Shown one piece after another: positions 35,383 through 43,083 of a stretch of DNA of 64,000 bases. The notes beneath the pieces are model-generated. The model ran no database searches, was not told where the DNA came from, and worked only from the letters and a program-made list of their open reading frames with translations. Made by a program: the position numbers and the translations under genes. The first letter of the stretch is position 1, and each line of letters begins with the position of its first letter. The stretch is from Ulvibacter litoralis. Lineage in GTDB: Bacteria > Bacteroidota > Bacteroidia > Flavobacteriales > Flavobacteriaceae. The stretch is from assembly GCF_900102055.1 (NCBI RefSeq), contig NZ_FNBA01000001.1, positions 1,079,085 through 1,143,084 of the forward strand, written 5' to 3'.

Positions 35383-36618
35383 CTATTCTAAAATACCAAC
35401 AATGTATAAACTAAAGTAATCTCCTGTTGAAAGATCTAGATTGACTAATTCTTCCGAGCTTTCATTAAACTTATAAAGAGTATAACCTATGTTGTAATCT
35501 CCAATAACGTTGAGATTTTGATTGGTATTTGGATCATAAAAAGATTTTCCTGTCAAATGCACAAGTGTATAGCCATTATTAGGGGTGATATCAACGAGTG
35601 TATTTTGAGCAAAATCGATTGAAATTGGAATCACATTGTATGTCCCCACAATAGTCCTAAAAGCTAATAGATTATTGGTGTTGTTTGTTTTAGATAATCT
35701 CCAAATACCATTAGGATAATTATTAAAATAGTATAGAGATGCGGTATTTGCTGCCAAATCAACTTCCACTAAATCGCGATCAACATCTGAATCAATAGAA
35801 ACTGCAGAGTAATAAATTTTATTGTTGGCTAAAACAAATGAAAGTAGTGGGCTGCCAGAAAGCGGAGTAGTTATTCCCGTATCTATTACTTCATAGGTAG
35901 TTGGGTTAATATTAATTATATGATATTCAGTTTCATCATCATATTCGTTAGTATTCAATAGCCCTGTTAAAAGTGAAGTTTGTTCATTCCAAACTAAGGC
36001 TGCTATCGATTTATAAGGCCCCTCTAATGTGCTTGGGACCTCTAAAGGAACTTCAGTGGTTTGGCCAGAACTTTTATCGTAAACTAGTAATTCAAGTCTG
36101 TCGCTTAAATAGTAATTTGTAATCACAAAAATTTTGGTTTCAGTGTTTGAAATTGTATTTGTTTTAATTGACCTCGATTCACTATGCTCAATATTTCCTA
36201 GTAAAACAGTTTCACCCGATAGGTTTCCAATAGAATAAACGGCTCTGTTATTAGCCACAGCAATATATTTGTAATCATCGATACTCACAGAAAATGTTCC
36301 TACGGTTTGACTTACACCTTGTATTATAAGTGTAATCGTAGAAATACCTCTAGAAAGTTGCGGAACAATTACATCTAGCGTTGTTGTTGTAGCACTTGTT
36401 ATTGTAGCAGTAACATCGTCAAAAGTAACAGTATTTTCAGAAGCAATAGGGCTAAAATTTGTACCTCTTATGGTAATGGTATCTCCTACTTTTCCCTCTT
36501 CAGTACTTATTGACGTTATGGAGAAATTGAATGCTTCAACTTCGTCACTATCAGATGAAGTACAACCCATGATAATGATGCATGTAAGTACATAGAATAA
36601 AAAAGTAGTTATTTTCAT
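35383..36618 (-). CDS. IPT/TIG-domain surface lipoprotein
   Basis: A 411-residue lipoprotein: signal peptide ending IIIMGCTSSDSDE, with the lipobox Cys at residue 19. Residues about 32-112 are an IPT/TIG immunoglobulin-like domain (FSITSISTEEGKVGDTITIRG, FDDVTATITSAT). The remaining ~290 residues look like a beta-propeller with repeated short strands. The acidic/Ser stretch after the Cys fits a Bacteroidota lipoprotein export signal, so surface exposure is possible. The ligand is unknown. The gene lies between serS and the TPR gene. Confidence 0.8.
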   Translation of the reverse strand: MKITTFLFYVLTCIIIMGCTSSDSDEVEAFNFSITSISTEEGKVGDTITIRGTNFSPIASENTVTFDDVTATITSATTTTLDVIVPQLSRGISTITLIIQGVSQTVGTFSVSIDDYKYIAVANNRAVYSIGNLSGETVLLGNIEHSESRSIKTNTISNTETKIFVITNYYLSDRLELLVYDKSSGQTTEVPLEVPSTLEGPYKSIAALVWNEQTSLLTGLLNTNEYDDETEYHIININPTTYEVIDTGITTPLSGSPLLSFVLANNKIYYSAVSIDSDVDRDLVEVDLAANTASLYYFNNYPNGIWRLSKTNNTNNLLAFRTIVGTYNVIPISIDFAQNTLVDITPNNGYTLVHLTGKSFYDPNTNQNLNVIGDYNIGYTLYKFNESSEELVNLDLSTGDYFSLYIVGILE

Positions 36619-36623
36619 AGTTG

Positions 36624-37895
36624 TTAGTTTATCATATCAAACCCGCAATACGGTACTAAAACCTCTGGGATTTTAATTCCGTCAGGAGTTTGGTAGTTTT
36701 CTAAGATCCCTGCCAATACACGCGGTAATGCTAAAGCACTTCCGTTAAGGGTGTGTGCAAGTTTGTTTTTTCCGTCGGCATCTTTAAAACGCAATTTCAA
36801 TCGATTGGCTTGAAAGGTTTCAAAATTAGAAACAGAAGAAATCTCCAACCAACGATCTTGCGCAGTAGAAAATACTTCAAAATCATACGTCAATGCAGAT
36901 GTGAATCCAAGATCTCCTCCACACAAACGAAGAATACGGTACGGTAACTTTAATTCTCTTAAAATGTTTTTTACATGCTCCACCATTTCATCTAAGGCAG
37001 CATAACTGTTGTCTGGGTGTTCCACACGTACAATTTCTACTTTGTCAAATTGATGCAATCTGTTTAGTCCACGAACGTGCGCGCCATAACTTCCTGCTTC
37101 TCTTCTAAAACAAGGCGTGTAGGCTGTACAGTGAATGGGTAAATCGCTTGAGTTTACCAAATCACCACGAAACATATTGGTTACGGGAACTTCAGCGGTC
37201 GGAATTAAATATAAATCGTCTACTGTTGAGTGGTACATTTGCCCTTCTTTGTCTGGCAATTGTCCCGTTCCATATCCAGATGCTTCATTTACCAAATGTG
37301 GCACTTGGTATTCGGTATATCCCGCATCGGTGTTTTTGTCTAGAAAATAAGAAATCAAGGCACGTTGTAAACGCGCTCCTTTTCCTTTGTACACAGGAAA
37401 TCCTGCGCCTGTTATTTTTACACCCAATTCAAAATCGATGATGTCGTATTTTTTGGCAAGTTCCCAGTGCGGTAATGCACCTTCTGCTAACTCAGGAACA
37501 GTTCCTTCGCGAAACGTTTCTTCATTATCGTTTTCGTCCGTTCCAGCAGGAACTAATTCATTCGGAATGTTGGGAAGTGTATATAACAACTCCTGTAGCT
37601 TGTCTGAAGCAGCATTTAATTGCTCAGAAAGTTCTTTAGAAGCTTCTTTTAATTGCCCTGTTTTTTCTTTTAAGAGGTTTGCTTTTTGCGTTTCTCCATT
37701 CTGAAAAAGTTTTCCAATCTCTTTTGAAAAGGTATTGGATTGTGCTAAGGTTTCGTCAAGTTTTGCTTGCGTATTTCTACGTGTTTCGTCTGCTTGAAGA
37801 ACATCTTCAAGAACTTGTGCTGCATCTAATCCTCGCTTGGCAAGGGCAGCAATCATTTTTTCTTTGTTGTCTCGAATATCGGTTACCTGTAACAT
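36624..37895 (-). CDS. serS: Seryl-tRNA synthetase
   Basis: Charges tRNA-Ser. It has 423 residues, normal length. The N-terminal long-helix coiled-coil arm binds tRNA (about 1-110). The class II catalytic core has motif 2 CFRREAGSYGAHVRGLNR and motif 3 LNGSALALPRVLAGILEN. A promoter-like box lies 21 bp upstream. Confidence 0.97.
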   Translation of the reverse strand: MLQVTDIRDNKEKMIAALAKRGLDAAQVLEDVLQADETRRNTQAKLDETLAQSNTFSKEIGKLFQNGETQKANLLKEKTGQLKEASKELSEQLNAASDKLQELLYTLPNIPNELVPAGTDENDNEETFREGTVPELAEGALPHWELAKKYDIIDFELGVKITGAGFPVYKGKGARLQRALISYFLDKNTDAGYTEYQVPHLVNEASGYGTGQLPDKEGQMYHSTVDDLYLIPTAEVPVTNMFRGDLVNSSDLPIHCTAYTPCFRREAGSYGAHVRGLNRLHQFDKVEIVRVEHPDNSYAALDEMVEHVKNILRELKLPYRILRLCGGDLGFTSALTYDFEVFSTAQDRWLEISSVSNFETFQANRLKLRFKDADGKNKLAHTLNGSALALPRVLAGILENYQTPDGIKIPEVLVPYCGFDMIN

Positions 37896-37915
37896 TGCTT
37901 GGGCTTTTAAGCTGG

Positions 37916-37923
37916 CAAATTTA
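37916..37923 (-). promoter_or_regulatory. Promoter -7 box for serS
   Basis: The minus strand reads TAAATTTG, a match to TAnnTTTG, ending 20 bp before the serS ATG. It lies in the 39-bp gap after the HTTM gene. Confidence 0.5.
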
Positions 37924-37934
37924 CGGAAATCACA

Positions 37935-39272
37935 TTATTTATTGGCAGACTTCTTATGATAATCTTCGGGAGAGGGTAAAATCCAATCGTGATGCTTAAA
38001 CGGATACCATTTTTCGGACGCTAAATCTACGTTTGGATCAATAAACGGATGGTATTTTCCGCCGTTTACTTTTACGCGAATGTCCATAAAAACAGCTACG
38101 TCGTTTCCTTTCTCCGCTTCCACTTTGCGAATGTGTTGTGCCAATTGCCAGATTAAATCGGGTTTCGCTTTAAAGGAGTTTTTCTGTTTGTGTACCAAGA
38201 GTGCTTGGTAATTGTATCGGGTTCGTTTTCCGGTGTTTTTGTCTTCTACCCAAACGGTGGCATTTCCACTTTTGGAACGTAGCATCATGCGCCAACTTAA
38301 ACGATGTCCTTCTTCCGTCCACAACACATCGTCTTTAAAAAACCAATGGCGTACCGGCAATCCAATCTGAAACAGAAAGTAAATACTGAATACAGTGATG
38401 AGTAATTTTTTGTACTTCGGAACGATAATTTCTCCAGCTGTATATAATTTTTTCTGCGGAAGAAACCGTTTCTGTAATGTTTCCGAAGAAAAGAAAAATA
38501 AGGCAAACGCAATCGACATATACGGGAAGATGCCTATTTGAAACACGACAGAATTAAACAAATGAAAGAACACAGAAATGGCAAATCCGATCATTCGGGT
38601 GCGTTTCCAAAGTAATAAGGGTACAATGAATAAATCGAATAAAATTCCGATGTAGGTAATGCAAAACTGAACCCATTCTAGTTGTAAAAATGGACCAATC
38701 AACCAATAATCGCTCTTGCCTTTCATAAAAAGGGCTGCAATGGTTCCGTCGAGCCAATCTGGATACCATTTGGCGACAGAAGCATAGGTGTACACAATCC
38801 AAACCTGAAGAATAAGCACCAACAAACACCATTGTGGCATTGAGGGTGATTTAATTTCTGGTGTGAACTTAGCATCTAACGAAAACCACCGATTGGCGGG
38901 TAAAAAAGCCATGATCCAACACAATAACATCATGAGGTAATAATGGTTGTTGTAGCCCGTTTTTTGCATCAAATAAACGGCGCTCCAAAGCAACGCATAG
39001 GCGGGCATGGCAAAGCGATATTTGTAGCCTAGCATTACCATTACACCAAAAATACCCATGAGTACAAAGTAGGCATACATGCCAGGGCCTAATAAAACTT
39101 GTAAAAAGTCGAAACCTATAAAATTGAAGGTAAAATCGGGTTCTACCAAATGACGTCGCACCCAACCTGTAGCAATCGCACCAAAGGCTTCCGTGGCGAT
39201 TAGGAGTCCGAAAACAGCTCTAAAAAGCACCAAACCTGTGTTGTCGATATGTTTGAATAAAATTTTATTCAC
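37935..39272 (-). CDS. HTTM-domain membrane protein (gamma-carboxylase-like)
   Basis: A 445-residue multi-pass inner-membrane protein. About six to eight hydrophobic segments lie between residues 10 and 310, with the HTTM signature of vitamin K-dependent gamma-carboxylase-like proteins (GLVLFRAVFGLLIATEAF, YNNHYYLMMLLCWIMAFLPANRWFSLDAK, WYPDWLDG, FHLFNSVVFQIG). The C-terminal ~130 residues are soluble (RHWFFKDDVLWTEEGHRLSWRMMLRSK). The enzymatic activity in bacteria is not established. The start overlaps the end of ribF by 8 bp. Confidence 0.88.
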   Translation of the reverse strand: MNKILFKHIDNTGLVLFRAVFGLLIATEAFGAIATGWVRRHLVEPDFTFNFIGFDFLQVLLGPGMYAYFVLMGIFGVMVMLGYKYRFAMPAYALLWSAVYLMQKTGYNNHYYLMMLLCWIMAFLPANRWFSLDAKFTPEIKSPSMPQWCLLVLILQVWIVYTYASVAKWYPDWLDGTIAALFMKGKSDYWLIGPFLQLEWVQFCITYIGILFDLFIVPLLLWKRTRMIGFAISVFFHLFNSVVFQIGIFPYMSIAFALFFFSSETLQKRFLPQKKLYTAGEIIVPKYKKLLITVFSIYFLFQIGLPVRHWFFKDDVLWTEEGHRLSWRMMLRSKSGNATVWVEDKNTGKRTRYNYQALLVHKQKNSFKAKPDLIWQLAQHIRKVEAEKGNDVAVFMDIRVKVNGGKYHPFIDPNVDLASEKWYPFKHHDWILPSPEDYHKKSANK

Positions 39273-40197
39273 GCGTGGCTAAATAGGTTCTAGCAAAGTG
39301 TTCGTCTTTTTGAATGGCAACTTTTAACGCTTCTACCGAATTGAAGGTTTCTTCGTCCCGAATGTGGGTTATGAATTCGATTTTTAGGGGTTGATCGTAC
39401 AAATCTTCATTAAAATCTAGAAAATACGTTTCAATCGTTTTGTCTTTTCCTCCAACAGTAGGGTTGGTGCCCACGCTTGTAATTCCGTAGATAATTTTAT
39501 TCTGAATAGCTGCTTGAACTACATACACGCCATCTTTCGGAATTAACTTATGAGTTTCTTCCAACTGAAGGTTTGCGGTAGGGAAATCTATGGTGCGACC
39601 AATGGCTTTACCTTTCACTACCGTTCCAGATACCATAAACGGGTAGCCTAAATAGCTATTTGCCGTTTCAATATCGCCCACATTAAGGGCTTTTCTAATT
39701 TTAGTTGAGCTTACGGCAACATCGTCTAGCTCTTGAGCGGTGATTTCTTCCACTTCAAAACCGTATGTTTTTCCAAACTCTTTAAGGTCGGTAATGTCGG
39801 CATTTCTATTTCTTCCGAAGCGATGGTCGTAGCCAATAATAATTTTTTTGGCATTGAGTTTATTTACGAGAATATCTCTTACATATTCCACCGCTGTCAG
39901 TCTTGAAAAAGATTGTGTAAACGGGTGAATAATTAAGTGATCTAAACCTATTTGTTGTAGCAGTTCTTTCTTTTCTGAAAGGGTATTGATCAGTTTAATG
40001 TTTGCGTCCTTTTGAAGAACCATTCTAGGATGCGGGAAAAAGGTTAGTAAAACAGAATCTAAATTGTCTTTTTGGGCGGTCGCCACCAATTTTTGTAAAA
40101 TGGCTTTGTGTCCAATATGAACACCGTCAAACGTGCCAATAGTGACAACACTAGGGCGTTTGTTGGTGTATGAAGCGGCAGATTTGTATTCGTTCAC
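39265..40197 (-). CDS. ribF: Bifunctional riboflavin kinase / FAD synthetase
   Basis: Makes FMN and FAD from riboflavin. It has 310 residues. The N-terminal FAD synthetase (nucleotidyltransferase) domain has GTFDGVHIGHKAIL (GxHxGH motif) and the DHRFG loop. The C-terminal riboflavin kinase domain has GKAIGRTIDFPTANL and ETYFLDFNEDLY. It follows pth with a 1-bp gap and overlaps the HTTM gene, indicating an operon. Confidence 0.96.
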   Translation of the reverse strand: MNEYKSAASYTNKRPSVVTIGTFDGVHIGHKAILQKLVATAQKDNLDSVLLTFFPHPRMVLQKDANIKLINTLSEKKELLQQIGLDHLIIHPFTQSFSRLTAVEYVRDILVNKLNAKKIIIGYDHRFGRNRNADITDLKEFGKTYGFEVEEITAQELDDVAVSSTKIRKALNVGDIETANSYLGYPFMVSGTVVKGKAIGRTIDFPTANLQLEETHKLIPKDGVYVVQAAIQNKIIYGITSVGTNPTVGGKDKTIETYFLDFNEDLYDQPLKIEFITHIRDEETFNSVEALKVAIQKDEHFARTYLATRE

Positions 40198-40198
40198 G

Positions 40199-40834
40199 TT
40201 ATTTTCCGTTAAAGGTGTTCATTGTTATGTTTATGCCTGCGAGTCCGAACGACTCGATAATTTTTGTTCCGACGTCCAAACGTTCTGGAAGTGCTTTCTC
40301 TTCTTCTGGAGTCCAATCGCCCAATACATAGTCTACTTGTCTTCCTTTTGAAAAGGCATCGCTAATTCCGAATCTAAATCGGTTGTAGGTTGCAGATTGC
40401 AATACATTTTGAATGTCTTTCAATCCATTGTGTCCGCCATCGCTTCCTTTTGTTTTTACACGGATGCTTCCGAAGGGTAAGTTAAGGTCGTCTGTAATGA
40501 CCAACAAATTTTCCAAAGGGATTTTTTCTTTGTCCAACCAATATTTTACGGCTTTACCACTTAAATTCATATAGGTACTCGGCTTCAGTAAAATAAACGT
40601 ACGTCCTTTTACTTTATGCGAAGTAATGTCGCCTAATTTTGCTGTTTCCCACGTAAGGGATTCCTTTTCGGCCAAGTGATCGAGAACTTTAAAGCCAATA
40701 TTATGTCTAGTGTTGTGATATTTGGGACCGATATTCCCTAATCCAGCAATGAGAAATTTTTTCATAGGATCGCCTTCAATGCGTTGTGTTTGATTTTTTA
40801 AAGCAAAAAGATTTTTGAAAAATGAAAAGATCAT
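40199..40834 (-). CDS. pth: Peptidyl-tRNA hydrolase
   Basis: Releases tRNA from peptidyl-tRNA. The canonical protein begins MKKFLIAGLGNIG at 40765 (188 residues) with the catalytic His in NTRHNIGF, the Asn in TYMNLSGKAV, and KGSDGGHNGL. The frame is open upstream to an ATG at 40834, adding MIFSFFKNLFALKNQTQRIE and a few more residues, an aromatic/basic extension that I have seen in other flavobacterial Pth sequences. I give the longer frame; the 40765 start is also possible. ribF follows 1 bp downstream. Confidence 0.93.
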   Translation of the reverse strand: MIFSFFKNLFALKNQTQRIEGDPMKKFLIAGLGNIGPKYHNTRHNIGFKVLDHLAEKESLTWETAKLGDITSHKVKGRTFILLKPSTYMNLSGKAVKYWLDKEKIPLENLLVITDDLNLPFGSIRVKTKGSDGGHNGLKDIQNVLQSATYNRFRFGISDAFSKGRQVDYVLGDWTPEEEKALPERLDVGTKIIESFGLAGINITMNTFNGK

Positions 40835-40861
40835 AGGTTCTTTTTAAACTTCAGTAAAAAT

Positions 40862-40895
40862 AAAAAAAGCATCCTGAATTAACAGAATGCTTTTG
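40862..40895 (-). terminator. Terminator after rplY
   Basis: On the minus strand, AAAAGCATTCTG and CAGGATGCTTTT form a stem with one bulge around TTAATT, followed by a T-rich run, 26-59 bp past the rplY stop. Confidence 0.75.
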
Positions 40896-40920
40896 AGTTA
40901 TCTTATAAAAAGAAGGTATA

Positions 40921-41544
40921 TTATTCAGCAGCAGCTTCAGAAGCTTCTCCTTCACCTTCAGCGCTATCTTCGTCTTCATCATCAACATCTGCAACTGCAG
41001 TACGAGATGTTCTAACTTGACAGATAACAGTGTTGTCTGTATGTAAAATTGTAAACTTATCGCTTTTTACAGTTGCGATGTACATTTTAGCTCCAATTTT
41101 CATTTCAGAAATATCTACTTCGATAAAATCTGGAAGGTTTGCAGGAACTGCTTTTACACGTAACTTACGAGTAACGATACGTAAAACCCCACCATTTCTA
41201 ACTCCACGAGAGTTACCTACGATACGTACAGGAATTTCCATCATCACTTCTTTATCGTCGAAGATTTGGTAGAAGTCCATATGTAAAATACGGTCTGATA
41301 CTGGGTGAAATTGAATGTCTTGAAGAATGGCAGCAACTTCTGTTCCATCTTCTAAGGCAATTACAACTGTATGTACGTCCGGAGTGTACACTAAGTTTTT
41401 AAATGCCAATTCTGGTGCTGAAAAGTGAATAGGCTTATCTCCTCCGTATACTACGCAAGGAACCATTCCAGCATTACGTAAGGCTTTGGTAGCTACCTTG
41501 CCCACGCTTTCTCTTTGAGATCCGTTGATTGTAATTGATTTCAT
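40921..41544 (-). CDS. rplY: 50S ribosomal protein L25 (CTC type)
   Basis: Binds 5S rRNA. It has 207 residues, the long general-stress CTC form. The N-terminal L25 domain has [26 protein letters not shown] and VPCVVYGG. The C-terminal beta domain covers about 95-180, and a highly acidic low-complexity tail ([20 protein letters not shown]) ends the protein. It is flanked by terminators on both sides (41629-41660 upstream belongs to prs), so it is probably transcribed alone. Confidence 0.96.
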   Translation of the reverse strand: MKSITINGSQRESVGKVATKALRNAGMVPCVVYGGDKPIHFSAPELAFKNLVYTPDVHTVVIALEDGTEVAAILQDIQFHPVSDRILHMDFYQIFDDKEVMMEIPVRIVGNSRGVRNGGVLRIVTRKLRVKAVPANLPDFIEVDISEMKIGAKMYIATVKSDKFTILHTDNTVICQVRTSRTAVADVDDEDEDSAEGEGEASEAAAE

Positions 41545-41628
41545 TTGGTATTTTTAAATTTATGAATACTAGCCTGCTTTTCAGCTAAGCGGGTGCAAAG
41601 ATGCGGTTTTTTTTCTGAAGGTAGAAAT

Positions 41629-41660
41629 AAAAAAGACAGTTTTTTAGGCTGTCTTTTTTA
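41629..41660. terminator. Bidirectional terminator between prs and rplY
   Basis: AAAAAAGACAG pairs with CTGTCTTTTTT around a 9-nt loop; both strands end in a T-run. It lies 26 bp past the prs stop. Confidence 0.8.
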
Positions 41661-41685
41661 TAGGTATTGTTTGTGTTTCTGAAGG

Positions 41686-42621
41686 TTACATCAAAAACTT
41701 AGAACTTATCGATTCGTTTGTATGTACACTTACCATTACATCGGCAAATAAGTTGGCACAAGTTAATACACGAATTTTATCACTTTGTTGGCGTAATGGA
41801 ATAGAATCTGTTACGATTAACTCTTCCAGTTTTGAATTTTCTAACTTGTTATACGCATCGCCCGATAGGATAGGGTGCGTACAAATAGCGCGAACACTAA
41901 GCGCACCTCTTTCAATCATTAAATCGGCAGCTTTGGTAAGTGTTCCTGCAGTATCGACCATATCATCTACTAAAACAACATTTTTCCCTTGCACGTCACC
42001 AATAAGTTCCATGTGTGAGATTACGTTTGCTTTTTCGCGTTGCTTGTAACAGATAACGACATCGCTTTCTAATGCTTTCGAGTAGGCGTAGGCTCTTTTA
42101 GAACCTCCCATATCTGGCGAAGCAATGGTAAGGTTGTCTAGGTTTAAACTTTTTAAGTACGGTAAAAAGATGGTAGATGCAAAAAGATGATCTACTGGCT
42201 TTTCGAAAAACCCTTGAATTTGATCTGCGTGTAAATCCATCGTGATGATACGTGTAGCTCCTGCTGTTTCGAGCATTTTAGCCACTAATTTTGCAGCGAT
42301 TGGCACACGAGGTTTGTCTTTACGGTCTTGTCTTGCCCAACCAAAATACGGCAATACGGCAGTAATGTGTCTTGCTGAAGAGCGTTTTGCAGCGTCTAAC
42401 ATAAGAAGCATTTCCATTAAGTGGTCGCTGTTAGGATGTGTAGAGCCAATAATAAATACACGACTTCCACGAACCGACTCTTCGAAAGAAGGTTGAAATT
42501 CGCCATCGCTATAGTGTGATGTAATAATGTTTCCTAATGGAATGCCGAAAGCACTCGCAATGTCTTTAGCTAGAGCCTCACTTTGTTTACAAGCAAAAAT
42601 CTTAGGAGCTGGATTTGTCAT
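41686..42621 (-). CDS. prs: Ribose-phosphate pyrophosphokinase
   Basis: Makes PRPP from ribose 5-phosphate and ATP. It has 311 residues from the ATG at 42621 (MTNPAPKIFACKQSEALAKD), the standard length. The frame stays open upstream to 42861, but that part is the antisense of the tRNA-Leu genes and is not coding. Key motifs: HSDGEFQP-type start (HYSDGEFQPSF), FGWARQDRKDKPR, HADQIQGFF, and the PRPP loop VVLVDDMVDTAGTLTKAA. A -7 promoter box lies 34 bp upstream. Confidence 0.97.
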   Translation of the reverse strand: MTNPAPKIFACKQSEALAKDIASAFGIPLGNIITSHYSDGEFQPSFEESVRGSRVFIIGSTHPNSDHLMEMLLMLDAAKRSSARHITAVLPYFGWARQDRKDKPRVPIAAKLVAKMLETAGATRIITMDLHADQIQGFFEKPVDHLFASTIFLPYLKSLNLDNLTIASPDMGGSKRAYAYSKALESDVVICYKQREKANVISHMELIGDVQGKNVVLVDDMVDTAGTLTKAADLMIERGALSVRAICTHPILSGDAYNKLENSKLEELIVTDSIPLRQQSDKIRVLTCANLFADVMVSVHTNESISSKFLM

Positions 42622-42654
42622 CTGTGTTGTGTTGTGTTTTGTGGTTTGGAGGCA

Positions 42655-42662
42655 CAAATGTA
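42655..42662 (-). promoter_or_regulatory. Promoter -7 box for prs
   Basis: The minus strand reads TACATTTG (TAnnTTTG) 33 bp before the prs ATG, back-to-back with the tRNA promoter. Confidence 0.5.
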
Positions 42663-42726
42663 ATTGAATCGATAGTTTTAATAAAAAAATGATGTTATGA
42701 ATTACTAACAAATTTAAATAAAAGTG

Positions 42727-42734
42727 TATTTTTG
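42727..42734 (+). promoter_or_regulatory. Promoter -7 box for the tRNA-Leu locus
   Basis: TATTTTTG (TAnnTTTG) lies 18 bp before the truncated tRNA copy and about 90 bp before the intact tRNA. One promoter would therefore transcribe both copies. Confidence 0.5.
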
Positions 42735-42752
42735 CCGTCCAATTACTAATTT

Positions 42753-42824
42753 GCTCCAGTGGCAGAATTGGTAGTCTTGTTTTTACCAATAGACAGGCAC
42801 TAGATTCAACATCTAGGTTAAATT
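42753..42824 (+). pseudogene. Truncated tRNA-Leu(CAA) copy
   Basis: Positions 42753-42774 match the first 22 nt of the intact tRNA-Leu at 20 of 22 positions (acceptor 5' strand and D-arm). After a 25-nt insertion, 42800-42816 forms an anticodon arm, CTAGA/TCTAG around TTCAACA, again with anticodon CAA (42807-42809). The variable arm, T-arm and acceptor 3' strand are missing; the next bases are the start of the intact gene. Inside the insertion, ATTGGTA and TACCAAT can form a hairpin. It cannot make a mature tRNA. Confidence 0.75.
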
Positions 42825-42906
42825 GCTCGAGTGGCGGAATTGGTAGACGCGCTGGATTCAAAATCCAGTGACTTCGGTCGTGCGGGTTCGATTCCCGCCT
42901 CGAGTA
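42825..42906 (+). tRNA. tRNA-Leu (anticodon CAA)
   Basis: An 82-nt class II tRNA. The acceptor stem is GCTCGAG with CTCGAGT (G-U closing pair) and discriminator A at 42906. The anticodon stem CTGGA/TCCAG at 42852-42868 holds loop TTCAAAA with anticodon CAA at 42859-42861. A long variable arm covers 42869-42881, and the T-arm is GCGGG-TTCGATT-CCCGC at 42882-42898. CCA is not encoded. A T-run hairpin follows at 42912. The accessory gene array begins just past it. Confidence 0.95.
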
Positions 42907-42911
42907 CTAAG

Positions 42912-42954
42912 AAAAGACTTAATTATCTGTAATATCAGGTTTTTAGGTCTTTTT
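42912..42954 (+). terminator. Terminator after tRNA-Leu
   Basis: AAAAGACTT (42912-42920) pairs with AGGTCTTTT (42945-42953) with a T-run following. It ends the tRNA transcript before the accessory region. Confidence 0.6.
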
Positions 42955-42968
42955 TGTTTTGTGGTTAG

Positions 42969-43031
42969 CCGAAAGTTTGCCGAAAAGGGTCGCGTGAGAC
43001 TCAGAAAGGCAAGCGAGTTCAGATCTTTCGG
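42969..43031. other. Nested inverted repeat between tRNA-Leu and cassette A
   Basis: CCGAAAG (42969-42975) pairs with CTTTCGG (43025-43031), and inside it TTGCC (42977-42981) pairs with GGCAA (43009-43013). No gene is supported in 42907-43083. This may be the structured distal end of the last cassette or a recombination scar. Confidence 0.4.
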
Positions 43032-43083
43032 AATTACAAATAACTATTATTTGTTTAAATGATTCAGTTGTTAGCCACAAGGT

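Noticed and set aside
42622-42861. N-terminal extension of prs through the tRNA genes
   Set aside because: The extra 80 codons are the antisense of the tRNA-Leu genes and promoter region; the known PRPP synthetase start MTNPAPKIF is at 42621.
42868-43062. Plus-strand ORF starting inside tRNA-Leu
   Set aside because: It begins in the tRNA anticodon arm, crosses a terminator and has no recognisable protein features.
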